In this document: piece after piece, positions 17,315 through 25,349 of the stretch
Position numbering within the stretch: the first letter of the stretch is position 1
Layout: each line of letters begins with the position of its first letter
Assembly: GCA_026706695.1 (NCBI GenBank)
Contig: JAPOYE010000105.1
Span: 1-35,202 of the forward strand
DNA: 35,202 nt
Direction of reading: 5' to 3'
DNA from: Candidatus Dadabacteria bacterium
GTDB taxonomy: Bacteria > Desulfobacterota_D > UBA1144 > Nemesobacterales > Nemesobacteraceae
The notes under the pieces: model-generated
The model's input: only the letters and a program-made list of their open reading frames with translations
What the model was told of the DNA's origin: nothing
Database searches by the model: none
Program-made: the position numbers and the translations under genes

Positions 17315-17452
17315 GACACGGTATTTTACCCGCCAGCAGAACCGCAATCGATTTAATTGTGTTGAGGCGGGGTTTTTCCGACGGGTTTTGACGGGATGAA
17401 AGGAGCTTTTAGCCTCCTGAATTCGCCCGGTATCGAGCGGGCTGCGATCAAT

Positions 17453-17482
17453 TTGCGGACAGTTAACGCAAGCGGTTATAAT
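17453..17482 (+). promoter_or_regulatory. Possible promoter of the sirtuin-thyX run
   Basis: TTGCGG (17453-17458) and a perfect TATAAT (17477-17482) are 18 bases apart. The predicted start is only about 5 bases before the ATG at 17494, which would give a nearly leaderless transcript and fits the lack of a Shine-Dalgarno there. Confidence 0.4.
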
Positions 17483-17493
17483 CAAAACTTGAA

Positions 17494-18258
17494 ATGAGCG
17501 AGCAGGAACAGGATGCGCTCTCGGCAACGGTCAAGTGGATCCGGGAAGCCTCTCAGGTAGTTTTTCTGACGGGAGTTGAACTTTCTCTTGAAGTCGGACT
17601 GCCTGACGTTTCGGATCTGAGCTTCAATCCTGACATAGGGAAATTCAAGAATCGCCCGGAGGTAAGGAGGGAGTACTGGGAAAAGATAAAGGATTTTTAT
17701 CCCAGAATCTCGGAAGCCAGACCCTCTCCCGCCCACGAAGCCATTTACGAGATGGAGTTTCTCTGCAACGTTGATTGCGTTCTTACCCAAGCGGCCGACG
17801 GCCTGCACAACAAAACCGGCAGCGAAAAAATAATAGAGATATACTCGACGATAAACTGGGTCCACTGCCATGAATGCGGAAACGATTACCGCACCGACGG
17901 GATTCTGCTTGGCCTTGAGGACAGCAAGACCGGCATTCCGAAATGCAAGGAATGCCAGAGCGATCAGATGAAACCTCCGCTGTCCTTCCCGGGACAGCCG
18001 CTTCCTCACTGGGAGATAAGGGAGTCCTGGATGAGGCTTCAGCACTGCGATCTTTTCATAATCGTCGGGGCGAATCTGGAGATCGAGCCCGTGGCTTCTT
18101 TTCCCTTCCAGGTCATGAACAAGGGGAACAAGGTGGTTATTATCGGCGAGAGGGAAACCCCGGCCGACGATTACGTAAGCGCCGTCATATACGGAAGTCC
18201 GAGCCGAGTCATGCCTTACATAGTTGATAAACTCAAGGAAACCCATACGGTCTCCTGA
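17494..18258 (+). CDS. Sir2-family protein lacking canonical catalytic residues
   Basis: The 254-residue protein keeps the sirtuin frame: an N-terminal Rossmann strand, GLPD at 35-38 (as in GIPDFRS), TQAADGLH at 98-105 (as in TQNIDGLH), a CxxC...CxxC zinc site (Cys125/128 and Cys151/154) and GANLEIEP at 192-199 (as in GTSLxVxP). Key positions differ: the NAD-binding GAG is TGVELS at 26-31, the Asn-Asp pair of TQNID is AA, and the catalytic His-Gly after IEL is Tyr117-Ser118. NAD-dependent deacylase activity by the standard mechanism is therefore doubtful; it may bind NAD or ADP-ribose or have another reaction. ThyX begins 38 bases after its stop on the same strand. Confidence 0.82.
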   Translation: MSEQEQDALSATVKWIREASQVVFLTGVELSLEVGLPDVSDLSFNPDIGKFKNRPEVRREYWEKIKDFYPRISEARPSPAHEAIYEMEFLCNVDCVLTQAADGLHNKTGSEKIIEIYSTINWVHCHECGNDYRTDGILLGLEDSKTGIPKCKECQSDQMKPPLSFPGQPLPHWEIRESWMRLQHCDLFIIVGANLEIEPVASFPFQVMNKGNKVVIIGERETPADDYVSAVIYGSPSRVMPYIVDKLKETHTVS

Positions 18259-18295
18259 ACCCCGGGAGCCATGGGAGGGGAGCGGGAGAGCAGTC

Positions 18296-19789
18296 TTGTC
18301 CACCGAGATAAAAATAGATGATGAAGACATCGCCCGTGAGATGGAGCGTTACGTTTCGAATCTCGACAGGGATGTCTACACCATAAGCAACATTCCCGAG
18401 GAAGTCGTTGCCGTCATCTTCGCCTACGTAAGCAGAAGCCCCAAAAGTTTCAGGGAAAACATAGACACCGTGATAAGGGAGCAGGAGATGGGGAGGGACA
18501 GGGCGGAGAAGTTCCACGAGAAGTGGGTTCTTAACTACGGCCACGCTTCTGTTGCCGAGCACGCGACCGTGCACATAGGCGTTGAGAGGGTTTCAAGGCT
18601 TTTCTCTTCCCTGCTTGAATGCGCAAACGAATTCCTCTCGTTTACCGAATACTCGCAGAGATACCAGAGACCGCGCAAAGGCGACAACTATATTCCCCAA
18701 GAGCTTGACTCGCGCCCAGCCCTTAAAAAAGAGTTCGAGGAGCTTTGCGATTTTCAGTACGAGGTTTACTCGAGACTCAACACCGAGCTCTTTGATTTTC
18801 TGAAAAAAAAGTTTCCCGTTCCCGAAGACAAGGAGGAAAGAGTCCACTTCAGGGCACTTGAGAAAATAGCGTTTGAGGACGCAAGGTACGCCCTTAATCT
18901 CTCAACGCTTACGAATCTCGGCATGACGGCAAACGCAAGAGCCATGGAGCAGACCATCTCCGCTCTTCTTTCAAGCCGCTACCTTGAGGCAAGAAACAGG
19001 GCCGAGGAGATAAAAAGCGAGGTCAGGTTCTCGGTTCCGACGCTTGTTAAGTACGCCGATGAGAACCCCTACATGGTCAGAACGCGAGAGGCGCTCGAGG
19101 AGTTCTCCCATAGTCTCGGCGACGCTGGAAAAAGCGCACCCGGTAACGGATCCTCGGTTACCCTTTTCGACTACACGGGGCGGGGAACGGAAAATCCCCA
19201 GGCCGAGGCTTTAAGGGAGATCGCAAGAGGGCTTCTTTTCGAATTCTCGGGGCTTTCTGTCGGAGACATAGAAAGGCACCTTTCCGAGAACACTCCGGAG
19301 CTCAGGAAGATTTTTCTGATGGCCGTCCAGGAACTCGGAAAGCACGACAACCCGGTGGGCATATTCAAATCGATTAACTACAACGCTGAGTTCGTCCTGA
19401 GCGAGGCGGCGTGGCATCAGCTGCTCAGGCACAGGAAAGTCAGCTGGACAGCAAAAGAGCCTTCCGTGGGGGAAGGCGTGACGGTTCCACCACATGTTAC
19501 GGAATCGGGGACGGAGGAGCTTCTGCTCGAAGCCGTCGGGCGAAGCGAGCGGTTCTACGGGGAACTCGTTGACGCCGGTTTTCGCGACGTGGCGAGCTAC
19601 GTTGTCACAAACGCCCACAACAGGAGAGTCTGCGGCAGCTTCGATCTCTGGGAGCTGTACCACCTGACGAACCTGCGGATGTCGGAGGGGGCGCAATGGG
19701 ACATAAAGAACGTCATTGGGCAGCTTGCCCAGGAAATTGGCAAAGTGCACCCGGTCTTTGTTCGTTCCGCTTTGAAAAGGGTTAGCTAA
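18296..19789 (+). CDS. thyX: Double-length ThyX-type (FAD-dependent) thymidylate synthase
   Basis: The 497-residue protein is about twice the usual ThyX length and reads as two ThyX-like halves. ThyX methylates dUMP using methylenetetrahydrofolate, FAD and NADPH. The N-terminal half has GHASVAEH (82-89), then ERVSR and FTEYSQRYQ (116-124), but ANE where the RHR of the RHRx7S signature belongs. The C-terminal half has RHR (378-380) but Glu in place of the signature Ser seven residues later. The start is a TTG at 18296 with GGGAGAG upstream; earlier in-frame codons overlap the sirtuin gene end. It lies between the sirtuin-like gene and a zinc-ribbon gene. No thyA is visible in this window. Confidence 0.88.
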   Translation: MSTEIKIDDEDIAREMERYVSNLDRDVYTISNIPEEVVAVIFAYVSRSPKSFRENIDTVIREQEMGRDRAEKFHEKWVLNYGHASVAEHATVHIGVERVSRLFSSLLECANEFLSFTEYSQRYQRPRKGDNYIPQELDSRPALKKEFEELCDFQYEVYSRLNTELFDFLKKKFPVPEDKEERVHFRALEKIAFEDARYALNLSTLTNLGMTANARAMEQTISALLSSRYLEARNRAEEIKSEVRFSVPTLVKYADENPYMVRTREALEEFSHSLGDAGKSAPGNGSSVTLFDYTGRGTENPQAEALREIARGLLFEFSGLSVGDIERHLSENTPELRKIFLMAVQELGKHDNPVGIFKSINYNAEFVLSEAAWHQLLRHRKVSWTAKEPSVGEGVTVPPHVTESGTEELLLEAVGRSERFYGELVDAGFRDVASYVVTNAHNRRVCGSFDLWELYHLTNLRMSEGAQWDIKNVIGQLAQEIGKVHPVFVRSALKRVS

Positions 19790-19810
19790 GGAAGAAAAAG
19801 GGATAATCTG

Positions 19811-20029
19811 ATGTCGCTTCAGCCTGTAAGAAGATGTGAAGAGTGCGGTTACGAGACCACGGCGAAAACGGATATATGCCTTTCCTGCGGAGAGAGGATG
19901 CGACGCAGGGTGAAAGGTGGGATCAGGGGACTTATTCGAAGCCTGGTACTTATAGCGGTTGCGATTTACATACTTTTGTCCGCGTTTAAGGTTTTCGGAT
20001 TATCACTGGCGGTGAGATGCTGTGGCTGA
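19811..20029 (+). CDS. Small zinc-ribbon membrane protein
   Basis: The 72-residue product has an N-terminal zinc ribbon (CEEC at about residues 9-12, CLSC at about 23-26), a basic stretch (RMRRRVKGG), and one membrane helix (about residues 43-62). Such zinc-ribbon plus anchor proteins are common small membrane proteins of unknown function. It starts 21 bases after thyX and its stop overlaps the start of the pentapeptide-repeat gene by 8 bases, so all are probably in one transcript. Confidence 0.7.
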   Translation: MSLQPVRRCEECGYETTAKTDICLSCGERMRRRVKGGIRGLIRSLVLIAVAIYILLSAFKVFGLSLAVRCCG

Positions 20030-20519
20030 TTCTGAGCACGTCTCGAAGGTACAAGAGGGTACGGCCGCGTGGAACCGGTGGCGGGAGGAGGAGCCCGATG
20101 TTATCCCGGATCTTGGCTGGGCGAATCTTAACGGGATTAACCTTGACGGTGCCGTGTTTGCGAAGTCAGCTCTCAAGCTTGCTTTCTGCAAAGGGTGCAG
20201 CTTGGTAGGCGCGGATTTTTCCGAGGCGAACATGCGCGGAGTGAACCTTGAGGGTTGCGATCTTCGGGGCGCGGTATTCAGGGGCGCCAACCTTGAAGGG
20301 GCCCACATGCTGGGCGCTGACCTTACGGGTGCCGATTTCGCCGGAGCTAACCTCAAGCTTGCGAATTTCGACGGGGCGATTCTCAGGGATGCCAATCTTA
20401 CCGGCGTGAGGAAATTGCGTGCATCCCAGTTGTTTCATCTCAAGGACCTTGGGAATCTCAAGGTTTCAGACGAAATCCTTGAAAAGGTGAAAACTCAGTC
20501 TCCGCATCTGTTTGAGTGA
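20022..20519 (+). CDS. Pentapeptide-repeat protein
   Basis: The 165-residue protein has about 19 consecutive pentapeptides of the A(D/N)Lxx type between roughly residues 32 and 128 (for example GADLTGADFAGANLK), which fold as a right-handed quadrilateral beta-helix. A short N-terminal helix and a C-terminal helical tail flank the repeats. Some family members mimic DNA and protect gyrase; most have no known role, and nothing here picks one. The start is GTG 20022, overlapping the zinc-ribbon gene, with GGTGAG upstream. No signal peptide, so probably cytosolic. Confidence 0.88.
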   Translation: MADSEHVSKVQEGTAAWNRWREEEPDVIPDLGWANLNGINLDGAVFAKSALKLAFCKGCSLVGADFSEANMRGVNLEGCDLRGAVFRGANLEGAHMLGADLTGADFAGANLKLANFDGAILRDANLTGVRKLRASQLFHLKDLGNLKVSDEILEKVKTQSPHLFE

Positions 20520-20596
20520 CTTTCCCCTCATCTTTTAACTGTTTTCCGTTTCGTGTCTTGCCAACGTCTGCCCGACCGATTAATTTACGTTTAAGA

Positions 20597-21748
20597 ATGG
20601 ACAGGAAAATCTACAGCGTATCGGAACTCAATTCCTCGATAAAGGATGCGATTGAACTTGAGTTCGGCGGGGAGACGATATGGGTCGCAGGGGAGATTTC
20701 CGGTTTCAAGGGGCATTACGCAAGTGGCCACTGGTATTTCTCCCTGAAGGACAAGCAGAGCCAGATCTCCGCAGTCTGCTTCAGAGGTAGTAACCAGCAG
20801 ATAAAGTTTGTACCGGAGAACGGGATGGACGTCATCTGCGCCGCGCGCGTTGGAGTTTATGAGAAAGACGGCAAGTACCAGTTGTACGTAAGCGCGATGG
20901 AGCCGAAGGGAGTGGGTGCCGACGCGCTCGCGCTTGAAAAACTCAAGCAGAAGCTTTTCGAAGAAGGACTTTTTGACGACTCGAAAAAACGCCCCCTTCC
21001 TTTTCTCTCCCGCAGAATAGGGGTAGTTACCTCTCCTTCGGGAGCTGCCGTGAGGGACTTTCTCAAAGTCGTATACAGGAGGTTTCCTAATGTTGAGGTT
21101 GTTATTTCCCCCGCAAGCGTTCAGGGAGATAGCGCCCCGGCCGAGATAACAAGAGCTCTTGATAGGCTCTACGGCATGGGTGACCTCGATCTTATAGTTG
21201 TAACTAGGGGAGGGGGATCGAAAGAGGATCTCAGGGCCTTTAACGACGAGGGGATTGCGAGAAAAATTGCTTCTTCCCCCTTTCCAGTGATCTCTGCCGT
21301 GGGTCACGAGGTGGACATGACTATAGCTGACCTGGTATCCGATGTGAGAGCAGCTACCCCTTCAGTAGCCGCGGAATTTGCCGTAAGGGAAAAAGGAGAA
21401 ATCCTCGAAAACCTGGCACAACTTCGCCTTAGGTTAAGCCGTTCCCTCACGAACCGTGTCGATATGTTCTCCATGCAGCTTGACAGGCTCGCAGCTGGTT
21501 TCAGGCATCATATGACCTCGCGGATCGAGAACCTTGAACGACGCATCGAAAATTACTCCGGGAAACTTACCTCCCTGAACCCTTTCAGCGTTCTTGAGAG
21601 GGGGTACGCCATAGTCTCAAAAGAAGAAAGCGGAGAGATAGTGCAGGATTCCCGGACGCTTGAACTCAAGGAAAAACTGGTTTTAAGGCTGAGCAGGGGC
21701 AGGGCGTTTTGCAGCGTTGAGGGAACGGAGAAAGAACCGCAGGTCTGA
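20597..21748 (+). CDS. xseA: Exodeoxyribonuclease VII large subunit
   Basis: The ~383-residue protein is XseA, the catalytic subunit of the single-strand-specific exonuclease VII. An N-terminal OB-fold (IWVAGEISGFKGHYASGHWY and following strands) is followed by the nuclease domain with RIGVVTSPSGAAVRDFL, the VTRGGGSKEDLRAFNDE block and SAVGHEVDMTIADLVSD, which contain the conserved catalytic region, and a C-terminal coiled coil. The ATG at 20597 matches the family N-terminus (MDRKIYSVSELN); an upstream in-frame start would add unrelated residues. The small subunit xseB is not immediately downstream; the next gene is on the other strand 3 bases away. Confidence 0.94.
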   Translation: MDRKIYSVSELNSSIKDAIELEFGGETIWVAGEISGFKGHYASGHWYFSLKDKQSQISAVCFRGSNQQIKFVPENGMDVICAARVGVYEKDGKYQLYVSAMEPKGVGADALALEKLKQKLFEEGLFDDSKKRPLPFLSRRIGVVTSPSGAAVRDFLKVVYRRFPNVEVVISPASVQGDSAPAEITRALDRLYGMGDLDLIVVTRGGGSKEDLRAFNDEGIARKIASSPFPVISAVGHEVDMTIADLVSDVRAATPSVAAEFAVREKGEILENLAQLRLRLSRSLTNRVDMFSMQLDRLAAGFRHHMTSRIENLERRIENYSGKLTSLNPFSVLERGYAIVSKEESGEIVQDSRTLELKEKLVLRLSRGRAFCSVEGTEKEPQV

Positions 21749-21751
21749 TCT

Positions 21752-22747
21752 TCAGGGAACGACCGAAAGACTGCTAAGCTTGACGACGGATATGTTCTGC
21801 GCAAGCAGCAGGTCCCTTGTTCTCTCTGGCGGCAGGGCATCTGTAAGCAGAAGCCTTATTCTTCCTCCGAGATCGCTTCTGAGATTTCCTCCCGAACCGT
21901 TTTCGCCCTGGAGACTGTTAACGACATTTTCGATCTCGGCACCCGGAAGAAAAAGCATAACCGGCATTATCTCGGGAACATCGAGGAAAAAGTCTTCGGT
22001 GCCTTCCGCAATGGCTCCCCTGGCTGAGGTCTGCAGGTTAAGCAAGTTGGCGAACTTGGAAAAAGAACCGCAGCCGGGAAGGTAGGAGAATGTCTGATCT
22101 TCGACTGAGATTTCTCCCAATTCCTCTTCTGAGAGGCGCAGGAGATCGAGTATGTCTCCATGGGAAAAGGTTTTGCTCTCGGCTGCAGTTGCCCCCGCGT
22201 CAAATATTACGGCCGGGGAGTCTTCTTTTACCGAGCTTCCAATTGCGCTTATTTCGTCCTTGAGCTTTTTCCTCGCGAGAAAGCCGAATTTTACGACGCT
22301 TGAGTAACTGACCGTTTTTCCCTCCACCGGGAGCTTTTCGTTTGCGCTTAGAAAAACCTTTTCTATTTTTTCTCCGAGCGTTGGGGTCTCGACGAGTTCT
22401 CGCGCCTCATCCGCGCTTGCGCAAAGAAAAAAGCAGCTTCCGGATGAGTTCACAAGGATTTCCCTTGCTTCCTTCATGTTCCTTGCGGGAAGACAGATTC
22501 CTCCCACCGCGAATACCGCCAGTTCGAAAAAAAGACACGCCAGTGTATTGGGTGAGAGAACAACAATTCTGCTCCCCGTTGAGAAGCCCGAATTCAGAAG
22601 AAAGCAGGCTATGCTTTCAACCTCGGTGACAAGATCGGGCCAGGTGATCTGTTTCCAGCTCCATCCGTCTTTTTTCTGAAACAGCAATCTTGAGCCGTTT
22701 TCCTTTGTCCTTCGTACGAGAAAATTGCGGAAGTTCCTTTCGTTCAT
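21752..22747 (-). CDS. Half-length, degenerate acyl-CoA synthetase-like (ANL) protein
   Basis: The 331-residue protein resembles the N-terminal domain of long-chain acyl-CoA synthetases: a start like FLVRRTKENGSRLLF, a W...ITWPDLVTEVESIACFLL block and IVVLSPNTLACLFFELAVFAVGGICLPAR. Full family members are about 550-650 residues; this one ends without the A8/A10 motifs, and where the ATP P-loop (YTSGTTGxPK) should be it has IFDAGATAAESK (about 181-192). Adenylation activity is therefore unlikely. The frame is intact and free of stops, so it may be a functional non-catalytic relative and not a fresh pseudogene. It is a single gene, convergent with xseA and divergent from cca. Confidence 0.7.
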   Translation of the reverse strand: MNERNFRNFLVRRTKENGSRLLFQKKDGWSWKQITWPDLVTEVESIACFLLNSGFSTGSRIVVLSPNTLACLFFELAVFAVGGICLPARNMKEAREILVNSSGSCFFLCASADEARELVETPTLGEKIEKVFLSANEKLPVEGKTVSYSSVVKFGFLARKKLKDEISAIGSSVKEDSPAVIFDAGATAAESKTFSHGDILDLLRLSEEELGEISVEDQTFSYLPGCGSFSKFANLLNLQTSARGAIAEGTEDFFLDVPEIMPVMLFLPGAEIENVVNSLQGENGSGGNLRSDLGGRIRLLLTDALPPERTRDLLLAQNISVVKLSSLSVVP

Positions 22748-22834
22748 TCTTGTCCGGACCGCCTTTGCGGATTGTGATTCGGGTAGAATTAAAAACTATA
22801 ATTTAACCGTTTTGCAGGCCATGGTGGCGAATTT

Positions 22835-24190
22835 ATGAAAAGGGAACTTGATTTCGAGAAGAAAAATTTCGCGGGGGCGCTTGAGATCGTAAAGACTCTC
22901 GGGGAGAAGGGATACGAGGCTTTCTTCGTGGGCGGCTGCGTGCGCGACGCCCTGCTCGGCGTTTCTTGCGACGAGATTGATATAGCGACAAGCGCGACTC
23001 CGGAGCAGGTGCAGGAGGCGTTTTCAAAAACCGTGGCGGTGGGGAAGAGCTTCGGCGTGGTGCTGGTGATAAAAGGAGACATGAAGTTCGAGGTTGCCAC
23101 CTTCAGGAAGGAATCGAGTTACGGTGACGGAAGACATCCGGAACACGTCGATTACACGAAAAGTGCGGAAGAAGACGTCCGCAGAAGGGATTTTACGATA
23201 AACGGGATGCTCTACAATCCAGTTTCTGGGGAGCTCTACGATTACGTGGGTGGCATCGGGGACCTTGAGCGGAGGCTTGTCAGGACCATAGGAGATCCCG
23301 AGGAAAGGTTCGGTGAGGACAGGCTTAGAATGATTAGAGCGGTGCGGTTCGCTTCATGTCTTGATTTTGAGCTTGACGGAGAGGCCCTTTTGTCTATACG
23401 CAACGAGGCCGCCGCGATATCCGTTGTAAGCGGGGAGAGAATACGTGAAGAACTCGTCAAGATACTCACCCGCCGGAATCCGGGGAACGGACTCAGGCTT
23501 CTTAGCTCCAGCGGTCTTCTTGAACATTTTCTCCCGGAAGTCGAATGTATGCACGGAGTTCGCCAGCCCCCTCAGTTCCATCCCGAAGGAGACGTGTTTG
23601 AGCATACCTGCCTTATAATGGACATGCTCTACGGCAACACCGACGGTCTCTACTCGGAGGAGCTTGCCGTCGCCGCGCTTCTCCATGACGTTGGCAAGCC
23701 GCCTACTTACAGCGAGTCTGACAGGATAAGGTTCAATGGACACGACAGGGTAGGGGCCAGGATGTCTGAAGGCATCTGCAAGAGGCTAAGATTCTCCAAA
23801 AAGCAGATAAAGAGAATTTCCGAGCTTATCCTTGAGCATCTTAAGTTCAAGGATGTTTTCAACATGAGAGAAAGCACCCTTAAAAGATTTCTTGCCCTTC
23901 CGTATTTTGAGGAGCACATGCAAATGCATCTTGCTGACTGTATGGCAAGTCACGGACAAACCGACGCCTACGATTTCATCAGGGAAAAGATGGAAGAGTA
24001 TGGAAGGGAGGAAATAAAACCCCCGCCGCTTCTCAGCGGACAGGATCTTATAGATCTCGGATATTCACCCGGCCCCGTTTTTTCGGAAATACTGGGAAAG
24101 GTGGAAGAATTCCAGCTTGAAAACAGACTTGTCTCGAAAGAGGAAGCTCTAGATTTCGTGCTGAAGAACTATCCCGATAACCGTGATTAG
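22835..24190 (+). CDS. cca: CCA tRNA nucleotidyltransferase (class II) with HD domain
   Basis: The 451-residue protein has the class II nucleotidyltransferase head, FVGGCVRDALLG (residues 31-42) followed by CDEIDIATSATPEQV, the DxD-type metal site, then RRDFTINGM and GDPEERFGEDRLRMIRAVRF, and a C-terminal HD phosphohydrolase domain (ALLHDVGKP). This CcaA/poly(A) polymerase-like layout usually adds or repairs the 3' CCA of tRNA. In strict alignment the first metal Asp is replaced by Glu (EID for DID), though Asp46 is adjacent. The tRNA-Gln in this window seems to encode its own CCA, which suggests a repair role at least there. A bidirectional terminator follows. Confidence 0.9.
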   Translation: MKRELDFEKKNFAGALEIVKTLGEKGYEAFFVGGCVRDALLGVSCDEIDIATSATPEQVQEAFSKTVAVGKSFGVVLVIKGDMKFEVATFRKESSYGDGRHPEHVDYTKSAEEDVRRRDFTINGMLYNPVSGELYDYVGGIGDLERRLVRTIGDPEERFGEDRLRMIRAVRFASCLDFELDGEALLSIRNEAAAISVVSGERIREELVKILTRRNPGNGLRLLSSSGLLEHFLPEVECMHGVRQPPQFHPEGDVFEHTCLIMDMLYGNTDGLYSEELAVAALLHDVGKPPTYSESDRIRFNGHDRVGARMSEGICKRLRFSKKQIKRISELILEHLKFKDVFNMRESTLKRFLALPYFEEHMQMHLADCMASHGQTDAYDFIREKMEEYGREEIKPPPLLSGQDLIDLGYSPGPVFSEILGKVEEFQLENRLVSKEEALDFVLKNYPDNRD

Positions 24191-24254
24191 AGATTATCGT
24201 CGAGATTCCGGTTGCAACCCGTTGCACGGAACCGTACCGCGCAGCGGCAGATAA

Positions 24255-24300
24255 TAAAACGGGGAATAACCTTCTTGCTGTGGTATTCCCCGTCTTTATC
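24255..24300. terminator. Bidirectional hairpin terminator between cca and atpE
   Basis: ACGGGGAATA (from 24259) pairs with TATTCCCCGT (ending 24292) across a 12-15 nt loop, with one bulge near the loop. A T-rich tract follows on the plus strand (CTTTATCTT), and on the minus strand the stem is followed by TTTTATTAT. The two genes converge on it, so it probably ends both transcripts. Confidence 0.82.
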
Positions 24301-24309
24301 TTATGTGCG

Positions 24310-24636
24310 TCAGATTTTTCCCTGAAGCAGAAACGCTATCAGCAGGGCGTAGATTACCAGAGACTCGATAAGGGCGAGACCGATAATCATGGGCGTCTGG
24401 ATCTTCGCGGAAGCGCCCGGGTTTCTGGCTATGCCGTCAACGGCAGAAGCCGTGGCGAGTCCCTGACCTACTCCCGCGACGCCTGCGGCTATACCTATGC
24501 CTACTCCGGCGCCGATGCCAAGTCCCATCTTCGCCAGCTCTCCTAAGCCCCCCTCAGTCGCGGCAAACGCGTCGGGAACAAAAGCACCGAACGAAGCCAG
24601 CGTCGCAAGACCTATAAAAGAAAACAACCTTTTCAT
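24310..24636 (-). CDS. atpE: ATP synthase F0 subunit c
   Basis: The 108-residue protein has a cleavable N-terminal signal-like segment (to about AFAA at residue 26) followed by the two-helix c-subunit hairpin. Helix 1 is glycine-rich and ends [19 protein letters not shown], with the RNP loop; helix 2 has [14 protein letters not shown] with the ion-binding Glu. The Gln before the loop and the ES...Y of helix 2 also occur in Na+-binding rings, but the Thr that helps coordinate water there is Leu here, so H+ or Na+ coupling is undecided. It is the last gene of atpZ-I-B-E, 21 bases after atpB; delta, alpha, gamma, beta and epsilon genes are elsewhere. Confidence 0.95.
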   Translation of the reverse strand: MKRLFSFIGLATLASFGAFVPDAFAATEGGLGELAKMGLGIGAGVGIGIAAGVAGVGQGLATASAVDGIARNPGASAKIQTPMIIGLALIESLVIYALLIAFLLQGKI

Positions 24637-24657
24637 TTCTTACCTCCTGAATTTATG

Positions 24658-25347
24658 TCAGTGTTCATGCGCTTCGGCAAGCGCGATATATATGGTCGAA
24701 AGTATAGTGAATATAAAAGCCTGCAAAAAAGATACGAAAATACCTAGTCCCACGAAAGCCATGGGAATCAGTATATGCGTGAGGTTGGTAAACACCCCGA
24801 GCACCATGTGGTCGCCTGTTATGTTCATGAAAAGCCTGAGGGATAGTGACAGAGGCCTTACCAGATGGCTTATAACCTCGATGATCAGCATAAGCGGCGC
24901 GAGGAAAATTACCGGGCCCAGAAAATGCCTGATGTAACCGAGCCCGTGCTCCCTTATTCCGTAGTAGTTGTACATGACGAATATGAGAAGCGAGCACGCT
25001 ACGGTGGTGTTCAGATTTCCGGTCGGCGGAAGAAAACCCGGGATCATTCCCAGCAGGTTCGCAAACAGTATGAAGAAAAACGACCCGGCTAGAAGCGGGA
25101 AGTACTTCTTCGCCTTTTCACGGGATCCGAAAACGTTTTCGATCGTGTTGAAAAGGAACTCAAGCCCCACGAGTTCGAAGAAAATGTTCATCGACGGCTT
25201 CTCTTCGGGGATTACGGACTCTTCCCTAGAGTAATGCTTTGTCACCCTCAGGCCGACAAACAGTATGAACAGGAGTACCAGCACTCCGCCCAGAATATGG
25301 TCGTATTCTATGAGACCGGCAAGGGAAAACCAGCTGAAATGTTCCAT
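24658..25347 (-). CDS. atpB: ATP synthase F0 subunit a
   Basis: The 229-residue protein is the stator subunit of the proton/ion channel. It has the expected five or six membrane helices, NLLGMIPGFLPPTGNLNTT in the middle, and the SHLVRPLSLSLRLFMNITGDH block whose Arg (in SLRLF) is the essential stator charge. A long C-terminal helix ends EAHEH. It starts 2 bases after atpI and ends 21 bases before atpE, forming the standard I-B-E order. Confidence 0.95.
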   Translation of the reverse strand: MEHFSWFSLAGLIEYDHILGGVLVLLFILFVGLRVTKHYSREESVIPEEKPSMNIFFELVGLEFLFNTIENVFGSREKAKKYFPLLAGSFFFILFANLLGMIPGFLPPTGNLNTTVACSLLIFVMYNYYGIREHGLGYIRHFLGPVIFLAPLMLIIEVISHLVRPLSLSLRLFMNITGDHMVLGVFTNLTHILIPMAFVGLGIFVSFLQAFIFTILSTIYIALAEAHEH

Positions 25348-25349
25348 GT

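Noticed and set aside
17315-17527. N-terminal extension of the DUF971 gene to 17527
   Set aside because: It overlaps the divergent sirtuin gene, has a basic low-complexity composition unlike the family, and leaves no room for promoters.
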